This document shows, in pieces, positions 35,035 to 47,065 of a stretch of DNA of 64,000 nucleotides. The notes below the pieces were generated by a model, which ran no database searches, was not told the DNA's origin, and was given only the letters and a program-made list of their open reading frames with translations. The stretch is from assembly GCA_951799445.1 (NCBI GenBank), contig OX637287.1:30646224-30710223 (forward strand). Reading direction: 5' to 3'. A program made the position numbers and the translations under genes. Source of the DNA: Pseudisothecium myosuroides. Its lineage: Eukaryota; Streptophyta; Bryopsida; Hypnales; Lembophyllaceae. Each line of letters starts with the position of its first letter. Position 1 is the stretch's first letter.

Positions 35035-35950
35035 TTAGCCCCTAAAGGACCAAACAATGTCTTTTTGGATAACATAGCGATTTTGGGTACTTCACTACGA
35101 ATGGAATTTTTATTTTTATTTTTATTCTTTGAAATTTTCACACAACATGTGGTCAAGAGGTAGCTTTAAGGCACAACAATTTTCACAACTTTTGACTACA
35201 TGGTTAAAAAAATATTGTATGATATGTAGTTTTTAGTGCTCGGCAGGTGGTCCACGTAGCTAAGAAAAAATCACTTTTTTAAGAAACAATTTTTTTCTAC
35301 ATTTATAAATAAATGAAAAGCTTTGACTCATTCTATTTTGATTAACAAGATGAAAGTTTTGAGGAGTTTTAGTTTGCGGGCAATTATAGAATTTTTGCTC
35401 TAAAATAAACTTTGAAGTTCTTTGTTTAACTCAATTTTCAAGATTTTTGGAAAAAATAAAAGTTACATTGGATGTAGATTGCTTATTATAACATTACAAC
35501 CACTAGGATTGGAATTTAATAATTCTATAACTACATTCTTAAAAATTTAGTATTTTAAACTGATACTCTACTTCTCTCTCCTTACTATTTTCTTACAAGC
35601 ACATTTATGAAATTCTTTTTTTTGGAATTTTTTATATATATTTCCAACTTATTTCTTCAACATACTATGGAAAACAATTAACAAGTTGTAGGATCTATAA
35701 ATTCTTGTGTAAAATGTTTGAAAGATGAAACCTAACCATTTGGGAAGAATTGAGAATACTTGTTTTTGAAGTCTAAATGACATGTTCTAACACTTGGTAA
35801 GGTTTCTTATTTTGAAATTTTAGGAAGGTATATTCTAACAAGTTAACCAAAGGATCCTAGTATGCTTGGATTTGTTAATGAATAAATATAGATGAAGATT
35901 TTAGCCTTGATTCGGATTTGAGTACTTTGAAGTAGTTTTATGCCTAAAAA
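35035..35950 (-). mobile_element. Family A element, right end lost
   Basis: TTAG plus CCCCTAAAGGACCA at 35035. Internal sequence is collinear with 21731-22230 and with the reverse of 62285-63207 (for example AACCATTTGGGA at 35736). The distal end fades near 35950. Provides the empty site for the C insertion at 22234. Confidence 0.7.
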
Positions 35951-37084
35951 TATAAAATTCATATATTGTTCAATTTTCAATTGTTTTAATAAAAAATTCA
36001 ATTTTAGATTTAGTATTTTATTGATGGATATTGGTAAACTTGGTAGTAGATTCAACTTTACAAATATAATATGTAAAATATATTTTACAACCTTTGTTCA
36101 AATTTAATTTTGTTGAGTTGGACAAGTGAAATGATGGTACAAAATTCGATAAATTTAAGAGATGACTGTTTTGAAATCCCTCTTTTAAACCTTCTTAAAG
36201 TGGTCCAAATTGAACACTGTCTTGACAATTTTTTTCTTTTGAATTTTAATCTACTTTCATCTTTGTGTCTTTTTTTGAATGTCAATGTTCAACTCATACT
36301 CATAGTCACATACAATCAATGATTCATCGGGATCCAAAATCCAAATGATATTTTTGGAAAACTCAAATGCTTTTTGAGCTTCCTCATCAAAATTGATTCA
36401 ATAAATTTTCAACCTCTATTGGTTACTTTGATGTTACTGTTTCAATGAGTGATTGAATTAGTACTAGTAGGTATATTTTTCAATTCCCTCAAATTAGAGG
36501 TGCTAATTTAGTGCATTATCAAGGGCGATTGAAACAATGTTGACAAGAAATGGATTGAAATTGTGTTGAGTTATTGTGAACTAGAAAAGCATTAAGTCAA
36601 GATGTGTTGATTCAATGGAATTTTCAAGACAATCCAAATTTTGACTCAGTACCAATTCAATTGGTTGTTGATACAACATTGAAATTTAGTGTTTGAGAGT
36701 TTGAGATGAAAGCCAATTTTATCTTGGCATACCACTATATAGAATGGCACTATGCAAGGTAATCTCTTTTGGGCCGTGGAAATGTCTCTATCACCTTCCT
36801 CGGGGGGTGCACTCTTTGAAAAAAATAAGGTTATAGGTGCAAACACCGGGCATTTAAATGGGGGGTATTACTTTTTGTCCATTGATTATTTTGAGGTCTA
36901 TCATTATATAATTTTCTAATTTGAACCATTAAAAAGGGGGCATAAATTAATTATAATTCCTAATTGCCATGAATATGTCATAAGCTATATTGGTTCAATT
37001 TTTTTGCACTACTCGTAATTACAAAATTTGGTGTAGGATTTAGGGTTCACAATTAGGGGGCTTCTTAACCCTTTAGTGCTTTGA
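35951..37084. other. AT-rich spacer, nothing recognised
   Basis: Short ORFs only. A short block at 36768-36800 (GGGCCGTGGAAATGTCTCTA) resembles 39935-39970. Confidence 0.4.
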
Positions 37085-37258
37085 AGTCCAAAAATTCATA
37101 TTTAATTCCACAAAGCTCCAAAAATATGAAACAACTTGGATTAGATGCCAATTCCACTTGTCTTTCAAGGATAATTTACTAGAAAACATTTAAAAAAGTT
37201 TCACCTCCTCAAAATTCAATTTTAGATCTTAAATGGGCGATTTATGGACCTCTTGCCT
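37085..37258 (+). mobile_element. Family C element, left-truncated
   Basis: Family C internal blocks (CCACAAAGCTCCAAAAATAT, TCTTTCAAGGATAATTTAC) and the right end GGACCTCTTGCCT followed by TA. The left end is missing. Confidence 0.65.
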
Positions 37259-37384
37259 TATAATGCTCAATTTGTAATCAATTTCTCATTGACAAATTTT
37301 CAACAGCAAAATTGGTATTTATGTAAAGTGCACATATTTGCAGCTTCAAAAATCATAATCCAATTGTAGGCTTTGTCATTATCT

Positions 37385-37480
37385 AGATTTTTCTTTATTT
37401 GAAACAAATGAAATAGATTTTCATTGCCAATGGTAAAAAGTAACTTACAAGCCGGCTAGACACAAGTGGCCAAGGTGAAC
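37385..37480 (-). mobile_element. Retroposon tail, reverse orientation
   Basis: Read on the minus strand: GGCCACTTGTG, GTAAGTTAC, then TTTCATTTGTTTCAAA and an A-rich end, like 25214-25300. Target duplication not resolved. Confidence 0.55.
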
Positions 37481-38289
37481 TACCCCCCTCGCTTGTCCCC
37501 CCAAGTCATTGTAGGGGTGCATGTAAAAAAAAGGCCCCCTCCTTTGTGCTTGATTAATTTATCTTCTACAACCTTCCTCGCTAATTTTGGGGCTTTGATT
37601 GTAAATTCAAAATTTGCAAAATTTATTAAGCATTGCAAATTAAAAAAATCAGCATTTTTCTTTGGAGACGAGTGAGGGGGTCAATTCATCCAGGCCCTAC
37701 AGCTAGCCTGGACAAAAGAGAGACAAACAAGACGTACAGGACCAAACCAAGTAAGACTAGGGAAGAGAAAAGTACATGAGGCTAATTGGATTGTAAGCCT
37801 TAGTCAACCTTTCCAAGCTGAATTTCTAATGATATTGCTTTGGGAAAAATGCATTTCTGAATGCACTCTCATAACTTATCTGTTCACAATTTATTACTCA
37901 CATGGAGTTATAACCATAGCTGGTACATGGTAGGTTGATTCCCTGATTTAATTCTGAGACTAAGAATGATAGGTAAAATATAGTAGATCAAAATAGCTTA
38001 AAGAATCTAAAATGAAAAGACGATGTAGTATAAATGTGGGGTTAAATGCTTGCCCTAAATCCATAATTAAGACTTTTGTCCTACTAAATTAATAAAAAGG
38101 GGGTATCTTAAGTCTAATTTTTTTCTAATGCAACCCATTATTCCACACCCTATATTATTTACAATACATCCAATGACATTTTACATACGCTATAGTATAA
38201 TCAATCAAATTATAATTTTTAGCTCCAATGTTTTTCTGGCACCCTATCATTTGTTTGCATGTATATTGCTACTTCTACCGCTTACTGCA
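37481..38289. other. Spacer, nothing recognised
   Basis: Short ORFs only (37466-37675 is not convincing). Confidence 0.4.
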
Positions 38290-38670
38290 CCCCCCAAGTC
38301 ACCTTCAAACACACATCTATTGCAACCTTCAAGTCCTCTAGTTTTGCAAAATGGGATGCCTTGTTGCGGATCAAAATGCAAGTCCACAACAATTACTTGA
38401 CATCCTCTACACTCTACTCCATTGCAACAACCGCAATTTTAAAAAATAATCAAAACAAGAATTAGTATATGCAAACCAAGGTTGTCTGCGTCACGTTACG
38501 ACGTTGGTATGTCCGCCATAATGTCCGCCTTGAACCATGGCGTCCGTCAAGATAGAATATTCATTGTCAAGGGAGAATTTGAATACCACGATGGACAATT
38601 TGGATGAATACAATTGCAACCTTGCATTGATGGACATGACCATTTTACCGACCAACTAGAGATTTTTTGA
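38290..38670 (+). repeat. Direct repeat K, copy 1
   Basis: Collinear with 39950-40490 (minus the CACTA insertion there). Shared blocks: CACCTTCAA, TAGTTTTGCAA, AATAATCAAAACAAGAATTAG, GGCGTC, AGATAGAATATTC. Could be long terminal repeats of a short non-autonomous retroelement, or a plain duplication. Confidence 0.6.
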
Positions 38671-39949
38671 GGACAAATGAAGAGAGGCAAACAAACATAG
38701 AGGTTGGATCCAACAAACTTGACCATCGAAAGCCAATTTTGCTAATCTTGTACAATATGGGAAGTTGAGCAGAGATTTGACAAGAGAATTGAGAATAGAG
38801 TTAAGAAAGATATAAGAGGTCATCCAAAAACTTGAATTTGTCGTGGTTTGTATGTGAGCAACACTTGATGTCAAGGACTAGAGGGTTTAGAGCTAATGTT
38901 GTTTAAACTTGGTCAAGAACTAATGAGTCACCAAGCATTGCCATAGTCATTGTCATTGCACCCCCAAACTTGCTTTGTCCTTTTTCTGACTAGACTAGAA
39001 TACAAAATTGTTCCATAGCTAATAAGTTTACTCATCCCTTTCCTTTCCGCTTCTTCAACAACAATAATGCAACACGCAATTTAGTTAAAACCTGCAATTA
39101 TCGTTTTTCACTTTATTAGCTTTTTGTTTTGCTAGCTTTTGTTGCAAAATTTTGGAACTTCACCTTGGTTGTTGCATTGAGCCACAATTGTGTACAACTT
39201 GTTCTCTTCCTATCGGTCTGTTCAGTTTGATTCCCAAGAGAATTTTTTTATTTTTTTATCAAGGTTTGATTTTGATTTGGGTTTATAGTAGTCTTGCCTT
39301 TTTTAGCATTTTGTGCAAGGTGTATGATTTGGTACGTTGCCAAAGTTTGCTAGCTAAAGTACTCTGTTTATTTCCACCTTGGAGATCATGCTGTGGTTGT
39401 AGTTTAGAATTTTTAATTTGTGTTTGAATTGTTGCCATTGGGACTTGGGGAGGGAATTTTGTTAGGATGGTTTGATGCCATGGCTGTTGCTTTGTGAATT
39501 TTGATTGAAAAAATTGGAAGGGGGTATTTCTGTTGCTGTAAGGGACAAACATAGTAGAGTAATAATGCCATAATGCCAATTGGATCGTTGGAGTCCAATG
39601 CAACAATAGAGTCCAACTGAATGCAACAAGCAAAGGCTTTGGTTGTGTTGGCCTTTTGGAATTTGTGTGAGTGCATGGGCATGTGCATGTGAATAGGGTT
39701 ATAGTAGAAGAAAGTTTTTTGATTTTGAGGTTACTCTGTGACAGACTAGAATTTTTAGTTGTACACTTGTACTGTGGAGCTCTTTTGCTGGAACCTTTGT
39801 TTGACATCCTTTATATACTACTACCTAACTTCTATTCTTAATCTAAGAAGTTCTATTTCTAATCTAGAAAGTTGTTCTAGAAGCTCCCTCTTACTATATG
39901 TCCTTGACATTGTGTAGTATAGGGTTTTCTGCTTTGAGCCGTGGAAACA
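38671..39949. other. DNA between the K repeats
   Basis: The longest ORF is 39283-39807 on the minus strand (174 aa), Thr/Gln/Lys-rich and low in complexity, with no recognised domain. I do not call it a gene. Confidence 0.4.
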
Positions 39950-40490
39950 TTTATATCACCTTCAAGTTAGCATCTATTATAGCCTTTAAGTCCTTTAGTT
40001 TTGCAACATAGGATGCCTAGTTGTGGGCCAAAATGAAAATTTATGACAACTGCTTGATGTCTTTTGTACTCTTCTTCTACCACTACAAGAAAACAGTGTC
40101 CGAATTGACACGTTCTAATTGACTAAAATGTACGAAATGATAGAATAATGTCAAAAAAATGTCCGAATTGACAGAAAATTGACAAATAAATGTCCAAATT
40201 GATAAAAAATTGACAAAAAAATGTCTGAATTGACACTGCTCCCTTGTAGTGAACTGCAATCTTCAAAAATAATCAAAACAAGAATTAGTATATACAAACC
40301 AAGGTAGTCGGCGTCACGTTGCATTGTCAATAAAGTTGCCACTATGTCCGCCTTAAACCATGGCGTCCATTAAGATAGAATATTCTTTGTCAAGGGAAAA
40401 TTCAATTACCATGATGGACAATTTAGATGCACAATGGCAACCTTGATGGATATGACCATTTCACCAACCACCTAGATAGTATTTGAGGAT
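39950..40490 (+). repeat. Direct repeat K, copy 2, interrupted
   Basis: Second copy of 38290-38670, split by the CACTA-type element at 40081-40251. Confidence 0.6.
40081..40251. mobile_element. CACTA-type mini-element, 171 bp
   Basis: Begins CACTACAAGAAAACAGTGTC and ends GACACTG...CTTGTAGTG. CACTACAAGAAAA is the classic end of plant CACTA (En/Spm) transposons. The interior is made of short repeats of AATTGACA and TGTCCGAATTG. The flanking triplets TAC / AAC differ by one base. No transposase, so non-autonomous. Copy K1 lacks it. Confidence 0.85.
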
Positions 40491-43099
40491 AATCGAGCTC
40501 AGCACATGGGTCGTCTAGCTCGAAGGGACAGATTGTCTCGTCGTTGAATATGGAAGACAGACCCAAGGAACTTCAATGACACTTTTTACCTTGGAATAAA
40601 TCTCGCGATTAAAGTGAAATATGATATTCATTTTTTGTTTTTGTTTGTATCCAGATGCAATCTTGAGTCTTGATGCATTAGGACTTGTTATGATTGATGT
40701 ACCATAACAAACCGATGAAATAGTGCATGTGATGTCAAGATAGAAATTCCTATTACCAACAAAAAAACAACCAACATCTTAACATAAAATAGATTTGTAT
40801 ATATATAAAGGAATATAATTAGATACTTCATGTAATCTTTCATTTTTTTGGTATAAAAGTGCAAACATTTTCCAACTGGTATCACGTTGTCCTATTCTTG
40901 TTTCATCATTGACCACATTCACATTTCCACTACAATGATAAAGAGATCCTTCATGCAAACAAAAGTGCTAAAATTTTCAAGTTTGCAATCTTCACCTTGG
41001 AATTTTTTATGCAACTTTAAACTTGTCAATGTGTGTGTCCTTTGCAACCAACTAAATATCTTTTTCTTTCTTTGAGCGTTCATTCACGCTTCAATTCCTC
41101 CCTTAAAGTCCCAATGACATAAGATTGTGCTAGATTATTGCGTTGGTTGCACTAATCAACCAAAGTGAAAGCCACTCTTAGTACATCCATGTGTTGTAGA
41201 AGAACCTCCATCTCAAAGTACGGACTTGATTAATCCGACCTAGACCTAGTGCCAACACCTGCTGGTGACACAAAAGAGCCCGCCTCTAGGTGCCCTAGTT
41301 TCTCACCCTACCACCGTAGCCTTTGCCTCAACCATAGAGCCCTTTCCGGAGTCCTTGGCCCCCATGACCCCATGCTTTTTGGTCCTCACTGAAACCTTGA
41401 GCTAGAGCTTGGGCCTTCTACTTTAAGAGAACATGCATTCAACCTCAAGCTTGATCAAAAACACTCATAGGGCAATTAGACCAGATATGGAAATAAACAA
41501 TTAATGATGACAGAGGGGCCTATGGCAAAGGCCGTGAATGGTGACATTTTTAGCTAGCATATAAATATATGCAAAATGGAGATCAAAAGAAAGAAAATTC
41601 TTTCTCATTTACTAGTGATTAGGAACATTTGTAAACAAAACAACATAAAATTGTTGTTTACACTTGTTATTTTGGTCATATTGTCTTGGTGAAAATTAGA
41701 TTAAAATTTGTTGTTCCAAAACTGTTGGTTTTGACGATGGAAATAAAAAATAAAATAAAAATTGATGGCATGTTAGTAAGGTCAAACTACCACATCAACA
41801 TATTTGTTGGCACTAGGGTTTGAACCTAAGATTATGGTCTTTCAAACCACTTTTTGCATCCAATATACCACGGTTGAATTTGCATACGCATATACAATAT
41901 ACAAATTGTTATTTATAAAATCTATTTAATTTTTGTTGATTTAATATTAAAAAATTGTAGCGCCTAGAACAATAGACAGTAAGCGACATCTTTACAGAAA
42001 TTTGTTGATGAAATCAAGATTTAACCACTAATGCCTAGAACAACAAAAAATTATTGATTTTCTATAGTTTTGGTCACAATTTTTCTAAGAGTGATTACTT
42101 GGTTATACAATATTATATAGGTATGACGTAAAGTACAAATCGGACTTTACTTAAAGTAGAAATACCAATAATGGTGCATCCCCTCTAATGACATAGTAGG
42201 GTGTCTAAAAACCAACAATAGGTGGCTCTAAAAAAGATTCGATTTTCTCACATTTCATTAACTCATGCTTGATTAGGAACAAAGTCCAAAGGTAGCTGTT
42301 TTAGGCAAACCTACGAGACAAGAATGGGGTTCACATGAAGAATCCACATTCATATTGCACAAAATATTCATTCTCAAGGAGAAAATATCTTTTTTATTAC
42401 ATTCTTCCTCATCCTTGTTTTTGCATACATTGAGCTCAATTTCTCAAAGAATTTTGCAAATTCTAAAGGCTAGAATGCTTGAATTTAACTGTTTATGGTA
42501 TTCCTACTTTATGTAAAACCTTTCATAGTCTTACCATACGTTCAAGTAAGATTCGGCACATTGGTGCCAAAATATTTTAATTTCAAAATTTGAACCGTTC
42601 GAAAACTCCATTAGGATTTCTTGGCTTTTGATAATTTGCTCTTCCTAATCTTTTGACATTCCTAGTTTTAGATTTTTTTTTCTATTCATTCGTAAATGTG
42701 TTCCTTTTTTCTATATTTTCTCAAGAATAATTTTTGAATATTCAAAATTAGCGACAATGAATTTTTTTCAGATTTTCAAAGATAGTTGTACAATTTTTAA
42801 AATTTTAGAGAAGTTCCAAATTTTTGCTAATTATTTACAAAACTGACTTGCACGTAGGGTACTACACTAAATAGTGAAATTAGGTTGTCTTAACAACTAT
42901 GTTACCTTACTATACAATCCATTAAAGTCAAAAAATATTTCCACGTGGAGGTTCTTGAGTCCCAATTACAACAATACTTAATTCAAAAGTAGTAAATTCT
43001 TATAAAGAAATAGTAAATATTTGTATAGTGTAGAATGTCAAGAAATTAGTGTGGGGCACCCTAATTTCAATATTTATTTAGTGTAGGGCTTGTCAAAAT
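40491..43099. other. Spacer, nothing recognised
   Basis: AT-rich, short ORFs only (40688-40885, 40887-41075). A C-rich stretch at 41220-41420 has no sustained frame. Confidence 0.4.
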
Positions 43100-43372
43100 A
43101 CCCGGTGTGAATGTCCCTACCGACTCGCAACTCCCTCGAACCTTCTCGAAGTATGCGGCATTTCAACAGTCCTCGCTCCTTCGGGACTTTGGCAGTCAAA
43201 GCGTGGATTGCAGGTCTCTCTCTCCACTTTCACGTGTTTGCCCTGTTGTAAGAATTTCTTTGTAACACTGGATCATTCCCTCGGAGTCCTGAGAAGTCGA
43301 AGATCTAGGGTTGTAGCGGAGTTTTTTGCAATCTTTTGAGTTGGATCGATCTGCCTAGCGAGGAGGAGGACG

Positions 43373-45320
43373 ATGGACGCTGTGCTGAGTAAAGCCGGGA
43401 GCTTCTTGTTTGCTCGAAAGGCCAACAACATCGCTGGTGGCCTTGCTGATGACGCCTCTGTATGTCAAGAAACCCTTGTTAGCTGCTCTTCCCAAACCCT
43501 TGCAATTCCGTATTGGTATTCGTCTATCTGCTTCCTCTGCTACTGTCCGTTTGTAAGAAAACAATTGAAGTTTTGAATTTAATCTCTGTTTAGTTCACTT
43601 TTCCTGTACTCTTCGCGGATTGTTGTTGAAGTAGGGTAATGATCGCGTTTCTGAGAATTGAGCGGACTATTGCGGGTTGTGGATTTGATTAGGGTTTGAT
43701 GGAGATTTTACATGAACATTGTTAGAACTGCTGAAACTGAACTGAGGCTAACATAGTAGAACAGTTGCTGGGTGCTTATGTAATTTGGTCTCCTTTGTTA
43801 TCTTTAGTTTGTTTTTGCGGTGTAGTTTTAACGACAGCTCTGGTCTTGAGGTTTTTGAGAGGGTTGTGATTTTGGGGATTGAGATTAAACTGTTTCGTGC
43901 AGAAGGTTGGATCTGAGCACGGTGCGACACTCTTTCATTTAATAGAATTCGATGAGTTCAGATGAATATAAATACTAAAGATTTAGGAAGTTGGAATGCA
44001 TTGATGCTGAAACGACCTCCCGACCCTAAAATGTACAACCTGTGTACATTGAAAAATCCAATTTCACCCCATGTGTCGGATGAGCCTAGAGGATGCTAAC
44101 GTATTTCTGTTGTGTTTTTGAATTGCTCAGTCGCTCTCCAACAGCGTGTCAGAAGGCGCGACGCGCTTCATTAATCGTATGAAAGGTATTCTTTGCTATT
44201 CCATTTGCTGTTCCAGCCAGCTGATTATCATGTTTCACTTTTATGTTCACCAGCGTTTTCACAGCATCACTAGGAGTATAGGAGATTTGAATTCCTCACT
44301 CTGAGTATTGTGTCCCTCAGTTGCACGTTTTTTGTGTTCAATAAACTACTTAGGAATGGAAGCACATTGCTTTTTTATGTCCGTTTTTTGTAGTTATTAC
44401 GGAGTTGCTAATTGTACTATATTTTTCAATTTGTTCATGGTATCTGAATAACTTGGTGATTACCAACAGAATACTAAACTGTACAAGTATAACAATACTC
44501 CTGTTTCAATCTACAGTCTGTTGTATTTCAATCTACACCTTGTTGTCTCGTTTTATAATTAATCTCTTACATGATCAGTGAACAAGCACAAGTTAAATGT
44601 TTTAAAGTATTTACACCCGAAATGAGCTCCTCAATCTTTGAGGGATTAATGACACGCCCAAAATGCACGTGAATGTTGGGTCGCAAGAGTCAGGAAGTTG
44701 GTCTAGAACCTTTTCCACACTCGTTGAACTCTTTTGATTATCTCATTGTATGCAGCGTCTTCTGACTTAACAGAGTGTGTTATTGAGAGTATTGTTCATC
44801 GTGAGTTTTGGACTGGGTACGCCTTTCCCTAGGGTTTGGTTAGGGAGCACAGAATGTGATACTAAAGAAGTCTGAGCGTAATCTATAACCCTTGAATTTT
44901 TGTTTTGCTACTGACACTTGCGTTTTGTGCTGGAAAGGCAAAGTGCAGACACCGCTGCCCGAGCTCTTACAGAAGTACCAAATCCCCAAGGGTGTGTTTC
45001 CAAAGAATGTACTGAATTACGAGTTTGATGAAGCCACAGGAAAGCTGACCGTCATTCTTCCTTTCGTCTGCGAAGTGAAGTTCAGAGACGAGTCGCTTGT
45101 GCGCTACGACAAGAGAGTGACCGGCGTCCTGATCAAGGGGGTGTTCAAGAACATTGAAGGCATGAAAACCAAGATCATGATGATGTGGTCCAAGGTGATA
45201 TCCATCACCATGGACAAGCCTGAATCCACCAAAGTGGTCTTCGTCTCAAGTATGAACAAATCCCGACCACGCGACGCTTACATCATTCTACGGGATGGAA
45301 TTGAAGTGGACGACTTCTAG
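43373..45320 (+). CDS. DUF538 family protein, three exons, 174 aa
   Basis: Plant-specific DUF538 protein; the biochemical role of the family is not settled (some members affect trichomes and stress responses). Exons 43373-43459, 44131-44185 and 44938-45320; CDS 525 nt in frame, GT/AG introns. Residues 1-48 form an N-terminal extension (start MDAVLSKAGSFLF) known from one DUF538 subgroup. The DUF538 core is about residues 50-160: PLPELLQKY, then IPKGVFPKN, then YEFDEATGKLTV, CEVKF and VTGVL. The C-terminal DAYIILRDGIEVD also fits the subgroup. No signal peptide, so probably cytosolic. A truncated duplicate lies 15 kb upstream at 28.1-29.8 kb. The start is the first ATG, supported by its retention in the duplicate. 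Confidence 0.92.
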
Positions 45321-45959
45321 CCAGGTTAGACCTAATGCCAAATTGTGCTACTCAATCAACATCCAAGTCTGTACTTTTGGGTTGAATGAGAATCCTCCTC
45401 TGATTAGCCTATGATACAGTGACTCAGCAGCTGTCTTGAACACCAGACTTAGCATTATAGATAAAAGTTGATCTCAACCTATTGGTTATCTCCTACATTG
45501 TATAGTTGTAGTGTAGTTTACAGCTAATTGATTGTTGTGTTTGTGACTGAGTGGCGCTCTGCCATTTTAAAGAGTGATTCTCTGGACAGACCATTGGCGA
45601 TGGGTTATGCTAGTGCTTGCCTTCGCACTTGTACCTTTGCCTGCCGAATACTTGGTTTTGCCTTCAAATTCAGATGTACCGGTAGTTTCTATTGCTAAAA
45701 TCTTAAATGTCAGGCCGGTGTCCTCTTTGGCCTGGGCTCCCTTGTCGATCCGTTTCTCGAAGAATAAGGTCGTCTCTGAACACCTCTGGATGTTGACGTA
45801 GCTTGATTTGTGGTGATTACGAAGCTACACTGTTTTTTTTTATTGAGCTCGTTATATGTCCTAAATTCCTAATATAGCGTCACAAAAGTATGGCAGAGTA
45901 AAGAGTTTTTATGAAAATAATTGTGTACCTTGGGACTATCGGCAAAAAGGTTTCAGTGA
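45321..45959. other. 3' flank of the DUF538 gene
   Basis: Probable 3' UTR plus spacer up to the piggyBac-type element. The 75-aa ORF at 45574-45801 is not supported. Confidence 0.4.
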
Positions 45960-46345
45960 TTAACCCTGCAGCGACGCCAACGCCATTTCGAGGCGTTTGG
46001 ATGACAATTTTCTGTCATAGATGAAAAAATTAAATCTTTTATCATCCAAATTTGTAATGAGCAGATAGGGAGCCGGCTTATGAACAGTTCGAAGGCATCA
46101 GCGCAGCCAAGTCGTGCTTTGTCCGAAGCTAATTTTGATTAGCTCAATTAAAACGGTATGGGTTTGAAGACAAGTCCGGGCACACGATCTGACCACATGC
46201 ACTGTGCTACTTGAGGTGTACAAATTTGTCAAAAGGTAAAAGCTAGCCCAAGACCAAAATGTTCCATAGAATCATGCAAAAAAAACAGACGGGCATACTG
46301 TCAGGTCACAACAAGGGCAGTTCATGGTGGTGGGAAACGTAGCGG

Positions 46346-46606
46346 TTGGCTCTTGATGGTTTTCCACTATTCCAAGTGAAGCAACGTCTCTACTCTACAA
46401 CAACGGAGGTGTTGACCTCTCATAACTGCTCAGGACGGTGCATCCACAGCTTCCGTGTATCCCTTCACAACAACTGGTATGAACGCATCTGGAAATGCCG
46501 GCTGAAGGACCCACCGAACTGTGACAGTAAGGGCCTCAGTTCAATTCAGCTAAAAAAGAAACTAAGAAAGCAAGCTACGAAAGTGCTTCAATGTTTGCAA
46601 GACTAA
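46346..46606 (+). other. 86-aa ORF in the transposon 5' region
   Basis: Unrecognised. Cys/Lys/Arg content is moderate and it starts MALDGFPLFQ. It may be a decayed upstream part of the transposase transcript or chance. No domain seen. Confidence 0.25.
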
Positions 46607-47065
46607 GTTGTTGAGACAATGCCAAATGCTTGAAAGCACAAGAGCGGTTCACTAGAGTTTGTAGCACTTCAGATTAGCTGAGACTAGTTGCACTGCCGAA
46701 AACCAGAAAGAAGGCTGACTATGAGAGTCTTTTCCCTGCTCCTCTTTGTCCACACTGGTGTGCCTCAGAGGTTGCCATAATTGCTACACACCTCAAAACA
46801 AAGCAGAGAGCTAGAAAGTGGCAGTTGCAAATCATCTTAGGAATGCTAGACGAGAGTTACTTGTTGAGTCTACCAAAGCTGAAGAGGGATACTAGTCAGA
46901 TTTTCAATACTTCCCCCCATCACTTGCGGTGGTTGTGGTGCACCCGGGCCTCCAAGCTGCTAGGCTGGCCTGAAAGAAGACATGAGGGTCATTCATGAGG
47001 TTTCTCAGTTGAAGTCCACAAGGTACTGAGAGAACGCATTTTTTCATTTCCCAAAGTAGAACGCC

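Noticed and set aside
39283..39807. 174-aa minus-strand ORF
   Set aside because: Low-complexity composition, no domain, lies between repeats; not enough for a gene call.
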